A DNA stretch of 64,000 bases, taken from assembly GCF_947492365.1 (NCBI RefSeq), contig NZ_CANLMB010000001.1, forward strand, positions 496,001 to 560,000, in the 5' to 3' direction. This stretch comes from an uncultured Erythrobacter sp. GTDB lineage: Bacteria > Pseudomonadota > Alphaproteobacteria > Sphingomonadales > Sphingomonadaceae. This document shows positions 47,065-55,555 of this stretch, one piece after another. Below the pieces are notes generated by a model. It was not told where the DNA came from and ran no database searches. It worked only from the letters and a program-made list of their open reading frames with translations. How positions within the stretch are numbered: position 1 is the stretch's first letter; each line of letters starts with the position of its first letter. The translations under genes and the position numbers were made by a program.

Positions 47065-49184
47065 GCGATACAAGTGTTTTCAACAAGGTAAACCCCTTGT
47101 TTACCATGAATAAGTACGCAAGCCAGATGAGTTTGACACGGTTGCAAATCCGGATTGAGCGCACGCTTCTCATCGCCATTCAGGCGGCAATTGCGCTGCT
47201 GTGTCTGGCATTTGCGCAACCTGCCATGGCGCAGACCACCAACACTTATGTGGTCACCAATGACGGTACGATCAGCGGCTCCACCCCGTGCGGCACGCCG
47301 CTGGTGCGCAACTTCGTTGTCGGCGACAGTTTTACGGTTGCGGATGTCGATCTGGGCTTCTTCGCGACGCACACTTGGCGCGGTGATATTCGCGTGACCC
47401 TGCAGGCACCCGATGGCACGCGAGTACAGCTGGTCAATGGTGAGACGAACAACACCAATGGCGACAATATCAATGTCCTGCTGGACGACGACTTCGCCAC
47501 CGTCGTCAACTCGACCAACATTACCGTCGCGCATTCGACAGTCGCTCCGCCGCCTTTCGAAAACAACCGCGCGCCTAACAATGCTCTTTCAGCGTTTAAC
47601 GGCGTAAGCAGTGCAGGCACGTGGCGCCTCGAAATCTGCGACCTGTTCACGGGCGCTGATGATGGCATCTTCCGGCATGCTGAGTTGTATTTGACGTCTG
47701 CAGTCCCAGCCAATTTCGCCGATCTGTCGCTGACAAAAGCACTGGTGGGATCGCCGCCGGTTCAGGGCGGGAGCGTGACATGGCGCCTTACTGTGACCAA
47801 CAACTCGGCTTCACCCGACACGGCCACAGGCGTTGTGGTGAATGACAATCTGCCCACCGGTTTCACCTTTCTGTCCGCAAGCGGAGATGGCAGCTTTAAC
47901 CAGGCCAGCGGCGATTGGACTGTGGGCTCGCTTGCACCGGGTGAAAGCAAGACAATCACCTTGCAAGGCTCAATCTCGAGCGCGGCGGGCACGACGATTA
48001 CCAATACTGCCGAAGTCGTTGCATCGAGTGAGGTCGACAGCGATTCCACCGTGAACAATGGCGCGACGGGCGAAGACGATTTCGCTTCGTCATCTTTCAC
48101 CGTGCAAAGCGGTCGTTCGCCGGGTGTCCCGCCAATTTTGTCCTGCCCGGCGGGGCAGTCTGTGTTCGATTGGGATACGATACCTGGCTGGACCACCGGG
48201 TCGACCAACAACACCTATGCGTTTGCAAGCTTTGGCAACATTCAGTTCCAGCTTTCGAATGACGGCGCATTCCTCAACAGCGCCAATTTCGGCGGACAGA
48301 CGCCGACCGTCTTCAACTATTACACGGGCGGCATTTCCCCTGCTGAAGACAGCCTTCACATGCTCGCCGATCAGGCCAACCAGTCGGGCGATGTGACGAT
48401 TGTCATCACATTGCCGCGTAGCTTCACCGGCCTGCAATTCTCGATCTTTGACGTCGATTTCGGTGCAAACCAGTTTGCCGACCGGGTTCAGGTTACCGGG
48501 ACCAATAGCGGCGCCAGCGTCACGCCGACATTGACCAACGGCAATGTCAACTTCGTCAGCGGGAACGTGGTAATCGGCGATGGGGCTTCGACTGAAACAC
48601 AGCCATTGGGCAATGTGGTCGTGACCTTCACACAGGCTGTAGACACGATCACGATCAGCTATGGCAACCACACCACGGCGCCGACCGATCCTGGTCAGCA
48701 GGGTATCTCGATCCACGATATCAATGTCTGCAACCCGTTCACCACGTTGAATGTGAGCAAGGTCAGCTCGCTCATCTCCGATCCGGTCAATGGCTCCACG
48801 AACCCCAAGGCCATTCCTGGCGCGACGGTGGAGTATCTCATCACCGTCACCAACACCGGCGGCGAACCGGCTGATGCGGATAGTGTCGTGGTCTGGGACG
48901 ATGGCCCTGCCGATGCCAAGATGTGCCTGATCACGCGAGCGGCAGGGCCTGTCATCTTCGCTGATCCGGGGAGCAACTCGGGGCTGACCTATGGCTTTAC
49001 CAGCCTCGCAGCGACAACGGATGACGTGGAATTCTCCAACGATGACGGGGTAAATTTCAATTATACGCCCACCGCTGATGGCGATGGCTGCGACAGCGCG
49101 ATCACCGATTTCCGGGTGCTTCCGGGCGGTGCATTCGGCGCCGGCGGCAATTTCACCGTCACCGTGCGCTATATTATCGAATAG
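47061..49184 (+). CDS. Exported protein with P-type (proprotein convertase) domain and DUF11 modules
   Basis: 707 residues. A long basic N-region precedes the signal peptide core (cleavage near residue 57, after AMA). A P-domain-like jelly roll follows (about 60-210; GTWRLEICDLF near its end), then DUF11 modules at about 218-330 and 565-707. The last begins DPVNGSTNPKAIPGA like protein 3. The P domain stabilises or targets substrate in secreted proteases, but no catalytic domain is present. The ATG overlaps the stop of the 1744-residue gene as ATGA, with GGGAGG upstream, proving coupled translation. Predicted cell-surface protein. Confidence 0.82.
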   Translation: MSDTSVFNKVNPLFTMNKYASQMSLTRLQIRIERTLLIAIQAAIALLCLAFAQPAMAQTTNTYVVTNDGTISGSTPCGTPLVRNFVVGDSFTVADVDLGFFATHTWRGDIRVTLQAPDGTRVQLVNGETNNTNGDNINVLLDDDFATVVNSTNITVAHSTVAPPPFENNRAPNNALSAFNGVSSAGTWRLEICDLFTGADDGIFRHAELYLTSAVPANFADLSLTKALVGSPPVQGGSVTWRLTVTNNSASPDTATGVVVNDNLPTGFTFLSASGDGSFNQASGDWTVGSLAPGESKTITLQGSISSAAGTTITNTAEVVASSEVDSDSTVNNGATGEDDFASSSFTVQSGRSPGVPPILSCPAGQSVFDWDTIPGWTTGSTNNTYAFASFGNIQFQLSNDGAFLNSANFGGQTPTVFNYYTGGISPAEDSLHMLADQANQSGDVTIVITLPRSFTGLQFSIFDVDFGANQFADRVQVTGTNSGASVTPTLTNGNVNFVSGNVVIGDGASTETQPLGNVVVTFTQAVDTITISYGNHTTAPTDPGQQGISIHDINVCNPFTTLNVSKVSSLISDPVNGSTNPKAIPGATVEYLITVTNTGGEPADADSVVVWDDGPADAKMCLITRAAGPVIFADPGSNSGLTYGFTSLAATTDDVEFSNDDGVNFNYTPTADGDGCDSAITDFRVLPGGAFGAGGNFTVTVRYIIE

Positions 49185-49226
49185 ATAGGTTCACGCGGCG
49201 CGCCATGCTCTGCTAGCAGCGCGTAT

Positions 49227-50861
49227 ATGAGTGACTTGATTTCCAAAGCCAAAGAAGCGGTGCAGGCCTCGCGCGCATACTCTGATGGAGTGCGCGCCAA
49301 TCTGACCGATGAGTTGTCGGGTGCCGACAGTGACGCCCTAACGCAGGCCCAGCACAGGCTCCATGGTTTCGCCTGGATTGCGAGCACTTTGGCAGCTTTG
49401 GAGGCGACCTGTGACTGGGCGGCACGGTCGCACAGTGCGGGGCGGTTTGGCGAAATCGAAGAACTGACATTGCGGATCGGCTTTGGCGAATATTGCGCGC
49501 AGCTGGTTCACGGCGTGGCGATGAGTGCGAGCGAGATCGTCAGACCCGAAGCTCTGGGCGCGAGCGGTGCTGCGGAGGCGCTCGCGCGCGACCCAGCGGT
49601 CAGCGCATTCCTTTCCGGCGGCAGCACACCCGAAACCCGCGCGCGGCTGGCGCAATTGCTGGGCGAGGGCGCGCGGCCTGACGAGGCTTTCGGTGACGAA
49701 ACGCTTGACCTTGTGCGCGAACAGTTCCGCGCCTTTACCGAGGCCAGGATCACACCCTTCGCCCATCAGTGGCACCTCGACGACGCCTTGATCCCCGATG
49801 CTGTCGTTGCCGAAATGGCCGAGCTGGGGGTGTTCGGCGTGTGCATAGACGAGGAATATGGAGGGCAGGGCCTCGGCAAGCTCGCCATGGCGCTGGTGTC
49901 GCAGGAGCTGTCGCGTGGATGGATCTGCGCAGGCTCGCTTGGCACACGTTCGGAGATTGCGGGCGAGCTGATTGGCGAGAACGGCACACAGGCGCAGAAG
50001 ACGAAATTCCTGCCCGGCATTGCCGACGGCTCGATCCTTCCCACGGCGGTGTTCACCGAACCTGACACCGGCAGCGACTTGGCCAGCGTGCGCACCCGCG
50101 CGCGGCGCTCTGGGAACGGCTGGCAAATCGACGGGGCAAAAACATGGATCACCCATGCAGGCCGCGCCGATCTGATGACGCTGCTTGCGCGCACCGATCC
50201 CGACCAAGCAGGGTATCGCGGCCTGTCAATGTTCCTCGCTGAAAAGACGCGGGGCAGCGGCGATGAACCATTCCCCAATCCCGGCATTGACGGCAGCGAG
50301 ATTGAAGTGCTCGGCTATCGCGGAATGAAGGAATATGCACTCGGCTTTGACGGGTTCGCTTTGCCCGAAGATGCGCTTCTCGGCGGGGCTGAAGGGCAGG
50401 GCTTCAAGCAGTTGATGCGCACATTCGAAGGCGCACGTATCCAGACTGCCGCGCGTGCAGTCGGCGTGGCTTGGAACGCCTTCGACCTTGCGCTGGCCTA
50501 TGCGCAGGACCGCAAGCAGTTTGGCGGGCCGCTGACCCAATTCCCGCGCGTTTCAGACAAGATCGCATTGATGGCAGTCGAGATCGTGATGGCGCGTGAG
50601 CTTACCTATTTCGCCGCTCGTCAAAAGGATCGCGGGAACCGCTGCGATATCGAGGCGGGGATGGCAAAACTGCTCGCCGCCCGAACCGCATGGAGTGCAG
50701 CGGACAATGCGGTGCAGGTGCATGGCGGTAATGGCTATGCGCTCGAATTCCCGATCAGTAGAGTGCTGTGCGACGCGCGCATTCTCAACATCTTCGAAGG
50801 CGCCGCCGAGATTCAGGCGCAAGTAATCGGCAAGGGGCTGCTGAATTCGCAGCGCAGCTAA
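49227..50861 (+). CDS. mcd: Acyl-CoA dehydrogenase, long form, resembling (2S)-methylsuccinyl-CoA dehydrogenase
   Basis: 544 residues. A 160-residue N-terminal extension precedes a normal acyl-CoA dehydrogenase core (EEYGGQGLGKLA, FTEPDTGSDLASVRT, KTWITHAGRADL, and C-terminal VQVHGGNGYALEFPISRVLCDARILNIFEGAAEIQ spread over the FAD-binding end). The catalytic glutamate would be in the FEGARIQTAARAVG or the EGAAEIQ segment by family. Such an N-extension is a feature of Mcd of the ethylmalonyl-CoA pathway, used for acetate assimilation in many alphaproteobacteria. No other pathway gene is nearby, so the Mcd call is an inference from length and layout. Confidence 0.75.
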   Translation: MSDLISKAKEAVQASRAYSDGVRANLTDELSGADSDALTQAQHRLHGFAWIASTLAALEATCDWAARSHSAGRFGEIEELTLRIGFGEYCAQLVHGVAMSASEIVRPEALGASGAAEALARDPAVSAFLSGGSTPETRARLAQLLGEGARPDEAFGDETLDLVREQFRAFTEARITPFAHQWHLDDALIPDAVVAEMAELGVFGVCIDEEYGGQGLGKLAMALVSQELSRGWICAGSLGTRSEIAGELIGENGTQAQKTKFLPGIADGSILPTAVFTEPDTGSDLASVRTRARRSGNGWQIDGAKTWITHAGRADLMTLLARTDPDQAGYRGLSMFLAEKTRGSGDEPFPNPGIDGSEIEVLGYRGMKEYALGFDGFALPEDALLGGAEGQGFKQLMRTFEGARIQTAARAVGVAWNAFDLALAYAQDRKQFGGPLTQFPRVSDKIALMAVEIVMARELTYFAARQKDRGNRCDIEAGMAKLLAARTAWSAADNAVQVHGGNGYALEFPISRVLCDARILNIFEGAAEIQAQVIGKGLLNSQRS

Positions 50862-50867
50862 GGAATG

Positions 50868-51329
50868 TCAGATCACGCGTCTGGGGGCGGGTACTACGTC
50901 CTGATAGGTCCCTGAACTGCGCGCCAGATGGGTTTGCAGGTCGACATGTTGCGGCCTGCCGAGCCGCCTCGACAAGACTCGATGAACCCGGGCTGTGAGC
51001 ACCTGAGGGTCATAGGGCTTGCGCACAAAATCCTGCGCGCCGGCATAAATCGCCTGCGCTTCGTCATCCTCGCCGCTCATTGCAGTGAACATGATGACGG
51101 GTAGGTCATAGAACCGCTCCGAACCGCGCAATTTGCGCAGCAGCGAGATGCCCGACATTCCCGGCATGTCCTGATCGAGCAGCAGAATATCGGGACGGCG
51201 CGTCGACAGCAGGTTCCACGCCGCTTCGCCGCTTGTCACCCACCCGCAGGCATGACCAGCATCGATCAGGGTTTGCGATGCCAATTCGGCAATCAGTTCG
51301 TCGTCATCAGCGATGAGAATGTGAGCCAT
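50868..51329 (-). CDS. Single-domain response regulator (receiver)
   Basis: 153 residues, a receiver domain with HILIADDDELIAEL at the N-terminus, phosphoacceptor Asp in LLLDQDMPGMSG (near residue 55), and conserved Lys in FVRKPYDP, followed by a short basic tail. No output domain. The start at 51329 (AHILIADDD) replaces a longer reading with an unconserved 30-residue extension. Convergent with the dehydrogenase gene (6 bases between stops) and divergent from the phosphatase gene. Kinase partner unknown. Confidence 0.9.
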   Translation of the reverse strand: MAHILIADDDELIAELASQTLIDAGHACGWVTSGEAAWNLLSTRRPDILLLDQDMPGMSGISLLRKLRGSERFYDLPVIMFTAMSGEDDEAQAIYAGAQDFVRKPYDPQVLTARVHRVLSRRLGRPQHVDLQTHLARSSGTYQDVVPAPRRVI

Positions 51330-51485
51330 GGGAGATGTCCATATGTCGGGCGTGTAATATTCGGTTGCATCTGCTGTAGCGATGGTTCTCCAAGCACAGC
51401 TTTGCGCGCTCCCCCGCACCTCTACCTAGGGCCGCTACGGGGCGGTGCTTGCCGCGCGCCGGGCGGAGTGCCACTGAGGTCCGCG

Positions 51486-52277
51486 ATGATTCGACAGTCC
51501 CGACCCAGCCCGTTCCTCGAAACCGAGGGTATCCACAATCTGCGCGACTATGGGGGCTACGCCGCCGCCGACGGTGCGCGGATCAAGGCCGGGCTGCTGT
51601 ACCGCTCCGGACAGCATATGGAGGCGACGGGCGGCGATCTCGACACGCTGCAAGCTCTTGATATCCGGACGATTATCGATTTTCGCGGAGAGAGCGAACG
51701 AAGCAGTTTTCCGTGCCGTCGCCATGCCGATTTCAACGCCGATGTGATCGCCTATGATGGCGAAACGACCAGCTCGCCTCCGCACGAAGGTGGCTGGGAC
51801 AAGACCGATATGACTGCCGAGAAGGCACGCGCGCGGATGATCGCGGTCTATACCCGCATGCCGGTAAATCCGGCGATGATCGATATGTTCACGCGCTATT
51901 TCGAGGCTCTGGACTCTCGCGACGGTGGCAGTTTGATTCATTGTTTTGCCGGAAAGGACCGCACCGGTGTCGCAGCGAGTCTGCTGCTCCACGTGCTCGG
52001 CGCGCATCACGACGATGTGGTGGGCGAATTCCTGCTAACCAATGATGCACCCACGCGCCATATCCTCGAACGCCAATCGCTCCCACGCATGGAAGCGCAT
52101 TACGGCGAGATCGAGCCGGAGGCGGTGCGCAACCTGATGGGTGTGCATGCCGAATATATCGAAACCTACTGGGCCGAGGTGACGAAGAGCCACGGATCGG
52201 TTGATGCCTATCTTGCCCAAAGATTAGGTGTGGATGAGACAAGGAAAGCTCGCCTGCGAGAGCGCTTGCTGACGTGA
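51486..52277 (+). CDS. Tyrosine-protein phosphatase (Y_phosphatase3/DUF442-like)
   Basis: 263 residues. The phosphatase loop HCFAGKDRTG (Cys153, Arg159) matches the C(x)5R motif with the lysine and aspartate of MptpB-type lipid/protein phosphatases. The N-terminal NLRDYGGY and GLLYRSGQ motifs are family hallmarks. Possible substrates are phosphotyrosine or phosphoinositide. The start ATG 51486 agrees with the family N-terminus; upstream sequence is unconserved. trxB follows on the same strand after 64 bases. Confidence 0.9.
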   Translation: MIRQSRPSPFLETEGIHNLRDYGGYAAADGARIKAGLLYRSGQHMEATGGDLDTLQALDIRTIIDFRGESERSSFPCRRHADFNADVIAYDGETTSSPPHEGGWDKTDMTAEKARARMIAVYTRMPVNPAMIDMFTRYFEALDSRDGGSLIHCFAGKDRTGVAASLLLHVLGAHHDDVVGEFLLTNDAPTRHILERQSLPRMEAHYGEIEPEAVRNLMGVHAEYIETYWAEVTKSHGSVDAYLAQRLGVDETRKARLRERLLT

Positions 52278-52341
52278 CAAGCGGCCACGCACCCCCCATA
52301 TCCTCACCCGACAATTGACGCACAGAACAAGAGATACAACC

Positions 52342-53310
52342 ATGGCTACCCACCGCACCAAGATGCTCATCATCGGCTCCGGCCCGGCAGGATACAGCGC
52401 CGCGATCTACGCTGCGCGCGCCATGCTGGAGCCGATTGTGGTTCAGGGCCTGCAGCCCGGCGGCCAGCTGACCATCACCACCGATGTCGAGAACTATCCC
52501 GGCTTTCGCGAAGTGGTGCAGGGCCCGTGGCTGATGGAGGAGATGAAGGCACAGGCCGAGCATGTCGGCACGCGCATGATGTACGACATCATCACCGAGG
52601 TCGATTTCGACAATGGCTCTCCCTATCGCGCAGTGGGTGATAGCGGCGACGAGTACATCGCCGACACCGTCGTGATCGCGACCGGCGCGCAGGCCAAGTG
52701 GCTTGGCGTTCCGGGCGAGCAGGAGCTGGGCGGCAAAGGTGTGTCTGCCTGCGCGACCTGCGATGGCTTCTTCTACCGCGGCAAGAAGGTTGCGGTGATC
52801 GGCGGCGGCAACACCGCTGTCGAGGAAGCGCTCTACCTCACCAACCATTCCGACGATGTGACCCTGATCCACCGCCGCGACGAACTGCGGTCGGAGAAGA
52901 TCCTCGAGCAGCGCCTAATGAAGAACCCCAAAATCTCAACGCTGTGGAACAAGACGGTCGAGAGCTTCGAAGCGGGCGAGAACGGAGCGTTGGGGCACCT
53001 AGTGCTCAAGGACACGCAGACCGGTGAGACCTCGACGCTTGAGGTCGACGGAGCCTTCGTCGCCATCGGCCACGCGCCTGCGACCGAACTGTTCAAAGGC
53101 AAGCTGGCGATGGATGCGGGCGGCTATCTCGATGTCGAGCCGGGCACTCCCAAGACCGCGATCCCCGGCGTCTTTGCTGCGGGCGATGTTACCGACCATG
53201 TCTATCGTCAGGCGGTGACGGCTGCGGGAATGGGCTGCATGGCTGCGCTCGATGCCGAGCGTTATCTTGCCGCACGTGAGGACGAGCTGGAGGCGGAAGC
53301 GGCAGAGTAA
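52342..53310 (+). CDS. trxB: Thioredoxin reductase
   Basis: 322 residues. FAD motif GSGPAGYSAA (12-21), redox-active CATC (Cys137, Cys140), NADPH-binding GGGNTAVEEALYL, and the C-terminal GVFAAGDV. It reduces thioredoxin with NADPH and is a core redox enzyme. ATG at 52342 lies in family-consistent position. C-terminal tail is acidic. Two MAPEG genes run opposite downstream. Confidence 0.97.
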   Translation: MATHRTKMLIIGSGPAGYSAAIYAARAMLEPIVVQGLQPGGQLTITTDVENYPGFREVVQGPWLMEEMKAQAEHVGTRMMYDIITEVDFDNGSPYRAVGDSGDEYIADTVVIATGAQAKWLGVPGEQELGGKGVSACATCDGFFYRGKKVAVIGGGNTAVEEALYLTNHSDDVTLIHRRDELRSEKILEQRLMKNPKISTLWNKTVESFEAGENGALGHLVLKDTQTGETSTLEVDGAFVAIGHAPATELFKGKLAMDAGGYLDVEPGTPKTAIPGVFAAGDVTDHVYRQAVTAAGMGCMAALDAERYLAAREDELEAEAAE

Positions 53311-53355
53311 GGCCGCTTCCGCATCAGCGCATTCAGCGTCTGGCGAACACCGTCC

Positions 53356-53787
53356 CTATTTGAGGACGATTAGCGCCGCCATCGCGATCAGTGCAATCAG
53401 CACCAAGCTCGACAGGGCGAAGAGCACGAAGCGCACCATCACCTTGTTCGCGGTAACCTGAACGATCGAGTGCACGATGCGCAGGCCGGTGTAGATCCAC
53501 GCCAGAAACGCCGTCATGCCGTCACCTGCTTCGAGCAGTGCGAGGCTCAGTGCGACTGCGTAGAAGACGGTCGGCGCTTCGTGCAAGTGGTTGTAATTGT
53601 GGGCTTTCCACTGGACGTGCGCTGGCAGAGTACGATCAAGCGATGCGTCGGGATCGCTCACCAGCTTGTCCACATCGACCTGCGCCTTGGTCATAGCGGG
53701 GATGCGCGTTGCGTACATCCATGCCCACATCACCATAGTCCAGATCATCAGCGCTACCGCCGGCTGCAGGATATCCATTCCGGTCAT
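53356..53787 (-). CDS. MAPEG family membrane protein (copy 1)
   Basis: 143 residues with four transmembrane helices and the MAPEG region HNYNHLHEAPTVFYAVALSL and YTGLRIVHSIVQV. The RAHxN/HxHE-like block recalls glutathione-binding MAPEG proteins. It is a close paralogue of the next upstream copy at 53848. An ATG three codons downstream is an alternative start. Activity unknown; membrane glutathione transferase or peroxidase by family. Confidence 0.88.
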   Translation of the reverse strand: MTGMDILQPAVALMIWTMVMWAWMYATRIPAMTKAQVDVDKLVSDPDASLDRTLPAHVQWKAHNYNHLHEAPTVFYAVALSLALLEAGDGMTAFLAWIYTGLRIVHSIVQVTANKVMVRFVLFALSSLVLIALIAMAALIVLK

Positions 53788-53847
53788 TGTTGCATGTCCT
53801 CTTAATCGGGTTTTCTATTGTGCCGAGCCGGTATCAGGCCAAGGCGT

Positions 53848-54282
53848 TCAAGCAAAGGCGGTGGCCATAACTGCGCGCACCGCCAGCACGATCAGTGCAA
53901 TAGTGCTTGTAATGAACAGCAGGAAACGGATCGGGATCTTGTTGAACAGGATCTGCCACAGCGAATGGACGATCCGCAGACCGACATAGATCCACGCCAG
54001 CATCACATCCAGCGCGCCTGCTCCGACAATCGCGAGGATCGCTGAGACCGCGTAGAACAGGGTGGGCTGTTCGTGCAGGTGAGTGTGGTTGTGCGCAGGC
54101 CAGTTGGCTTTGTCCGGGATCACGCCTTCGAGATCGTTGCCGCGACCGCCTCGCTTGGCGGTGACAGCCGACTTGTCCTCCAGCTTGGCGATCGCGCCAA
54201 AGCGGCTTGGGATGATCCAGAACAGGACGATCAGCGTCCACACCACCAAAACGGCTGCCGGGGCTAACATCTGGGCTTGCAT
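53848..54282 (-). CDS. MAPEG family membrane protein (copy 2)
   Basis: 144 residues, four transmembrane helices, sharing HNHTHLHEQPTLFYAVSAIL and YVGLRIVHSLWQI with copy 1. The two genes are 60 bases apart on the same strand, a tandem duplication. Role as for copy 1. Confidence 0.87.
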   Translation of the reverse strand: MQAQMLAPAAVLVVWTLIVLFWIIPSRFGAIAKLEDKSAVTAKRGGRGNDLEGVIPDKANWPAHNHTHLHEQPTLFYAVSAILAIVGAGALDVMLAWIYVGLRIVHSLWQILFNKIPIRFLLFITSTIALIVLAVRAVMATAFA

Positions 54283-54340
54283 ATCACTGTCCTCTCTTGA
54301 CTGTTATTGCGCGACTACCTGTGAGAGCGCGGATGGATTG

Positions 54341-55315
54341 TCAATTGCAACTGTTTGTCTCGATTTGCTCCGCAATCGTCTCGGCAAAGCGCGCAGGGTC
54401 GGCATTGCCTCCAGTGATCATGATGACGGTGCTTTCATCCACCGACACCTTGCCCGCCAGCGCCGCCGCCAATGCCGCTGCACCGCCCGGCTCGATCACC
54501 AGTCGCAGATTGGCATAGGCCCAGCGCTGCGCATGGCGCACTTCGTCATCGCTCACCGTCACGCCCGGTTCGGCCCGGCCGCTGAGCAGGTCGAGATTGA
54601 GCTGCTTGGTCACATTTGGCTGAAGCGCATCGCAGATCGTCGCCGGAGCAGGGTCAGCGACTTGCACCAGTTTGCCCGCGGCGAGCGCCTGTCCGACCAT
54701 GTCCCACCCTTCGGGCTCGACCACATGGATCGCCGCACCGGGGCAGGCGAGGCCGAGGCCAGCCGCCAGTCCCCCGCCGCCGCAGCAAGCGATGATGCGC
54801 GAGGGCTCGCGGCCCAATTGCTGCTCTATCTCTACGCCAGCGCTGCCTTGCCCCTCGATCACCCACGGATCGCCGAATGCGTGGACGAGCACGCCGCCTC
54901 GCTCCTCGATCAGTCTGGCGGCAACCGCGTCGCGATCCTCGCCGGGACGCTGGTAGAGCACGACCTCGGCGCCCAAAGCGCGCGTGTTGTCGAGCTTCAC
55001 CTGCGGCGCGTCATGCGGCATCACGATGGTCGCACCGATCCCCAGCCGCCGTGCTGCCCAGGCAACCCCTTGCGCATGGTTGCCTGACGATACCGCGACC
55101 ACTCCGGCGGCGCGCTGTGCTTCGGTCAGGTTGGACAGGCGCCACCAGCCGCCTCTGATTTTGAACGCGCCGATGGGTTGCAGGTTCTCCGCCTTCACAT
55201 GCGCCGTAACGCCGCCGATCTCGACCGGCAGCAACGGGGTGGGCGGCAGGATGCTGGCGATGCTCTTGGCCGCCGCAGTCACGCCGTCACGGGTCGGGAG
55301 CCGTGCTTCAACCAT
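54341..55315 (-). CDS. Threonine/serine dehydratase-type PLP enzyme
   Basis: 324 residues. Fold-type II PLP enzyme with the Schiff-base Lys52 in GAFKIRGG, SSGNHAQGVAWAA, and the phosphate-binding glycine loop CCGGGGLAAGLGLA; no C-terminal regulatory domain, so it is the catabolic type of threonine/serine dehydratase, releasing ammonia. Serine racemase is an alternative. Start at 55315 chosen since the longer reading is unconserved; a 7-7 dyad lies 25 bases upstream of it. Confidence 0.85.
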   Translation of the reverse strand: MVEARLPTRDGVTAAAKSIASILPPTPLLPVEIGGVTAHVKAENLQPIGAFKIRGGWWRLSNLTEAQRAAGVVAVSSGNHAQGVAWAARRLGIGATIVMPHDAPQVKLDNTRALGAEVVLYQRPGEDRDAVAARLIEERGGVLVHAFGDPWVIEGQGSAGVEIEQQLGREPSRIIACCGGGGLAAGLGLACPGAAIHVVEPEGWDMVGQALAAGKLVQVADPAPATICDALQPNVTKQLNLDLLSGRAEPGVTVSDDEVRHAQRWAYANLRLVIEPGGAAALAAALAGKVSVDESTVIMITGGNADPARFAETIAEQIETNSCN

Positions 55316-55339
55316 GCCCTTGCACTCCCATGATACGCC

Positions 55340-55360
55340 GTAACATGGACCGGATGTTAC
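55340..55360. promoter_or_regulatory. Dyad GTAACAT-N7-ATGTTAC upstream of the dehydratase
   Basis: Two perfect seven-base arms separated by seven bases, starting 25 bases before the dehydratase start codon on the minus strand. Looks like an operator; the regulator is unknown and no regulator gene is adjacent. Confidence 0.5.
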
Positions 55361-55491
55361 ACGGTCCTGGGGAAGAAAAATCCCGCAGAAATCCGCGAGT
55401 TTGCGCTTCTGGAGCAAGAAAGCGTGTTGGAATTGTGTGAGCCATGACGTGACTATGCCTCACCAAAGCGAAGTAGGAAATGCTCGCGCGA

Positions 55492-55520
55492 TTGAGGCTC
55501 CACAATCATTGCCCTAAAGA
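55492..55520 (+). promoter_or_regulatory. Predicted promoter of the carboxy(nor)spermidine dehydrogenase gene
   Basis: TTGAGG, 17-base spacer, TAAAGA, 36 bases upstream of the ATG at 55556. Confidence 0.5.
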
Positions 55521-55555
55521 CGCGCGCAAGAATCACATTTGAAAGGCAGTCATCC

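Noticed and set aside
45847-47073. 408-residue open frame antisense to the barrel part of the large exported protein
   Set aside because: Mirrors the strand periodicity of the barrel codons; no start site or domain.
39103-49184. CRISPR-like or satellite repeats in the DUF11 cluster
   Set aside because: Repetition is at the protein-module level only; DNA copies are far diverged and unevenly spaced.
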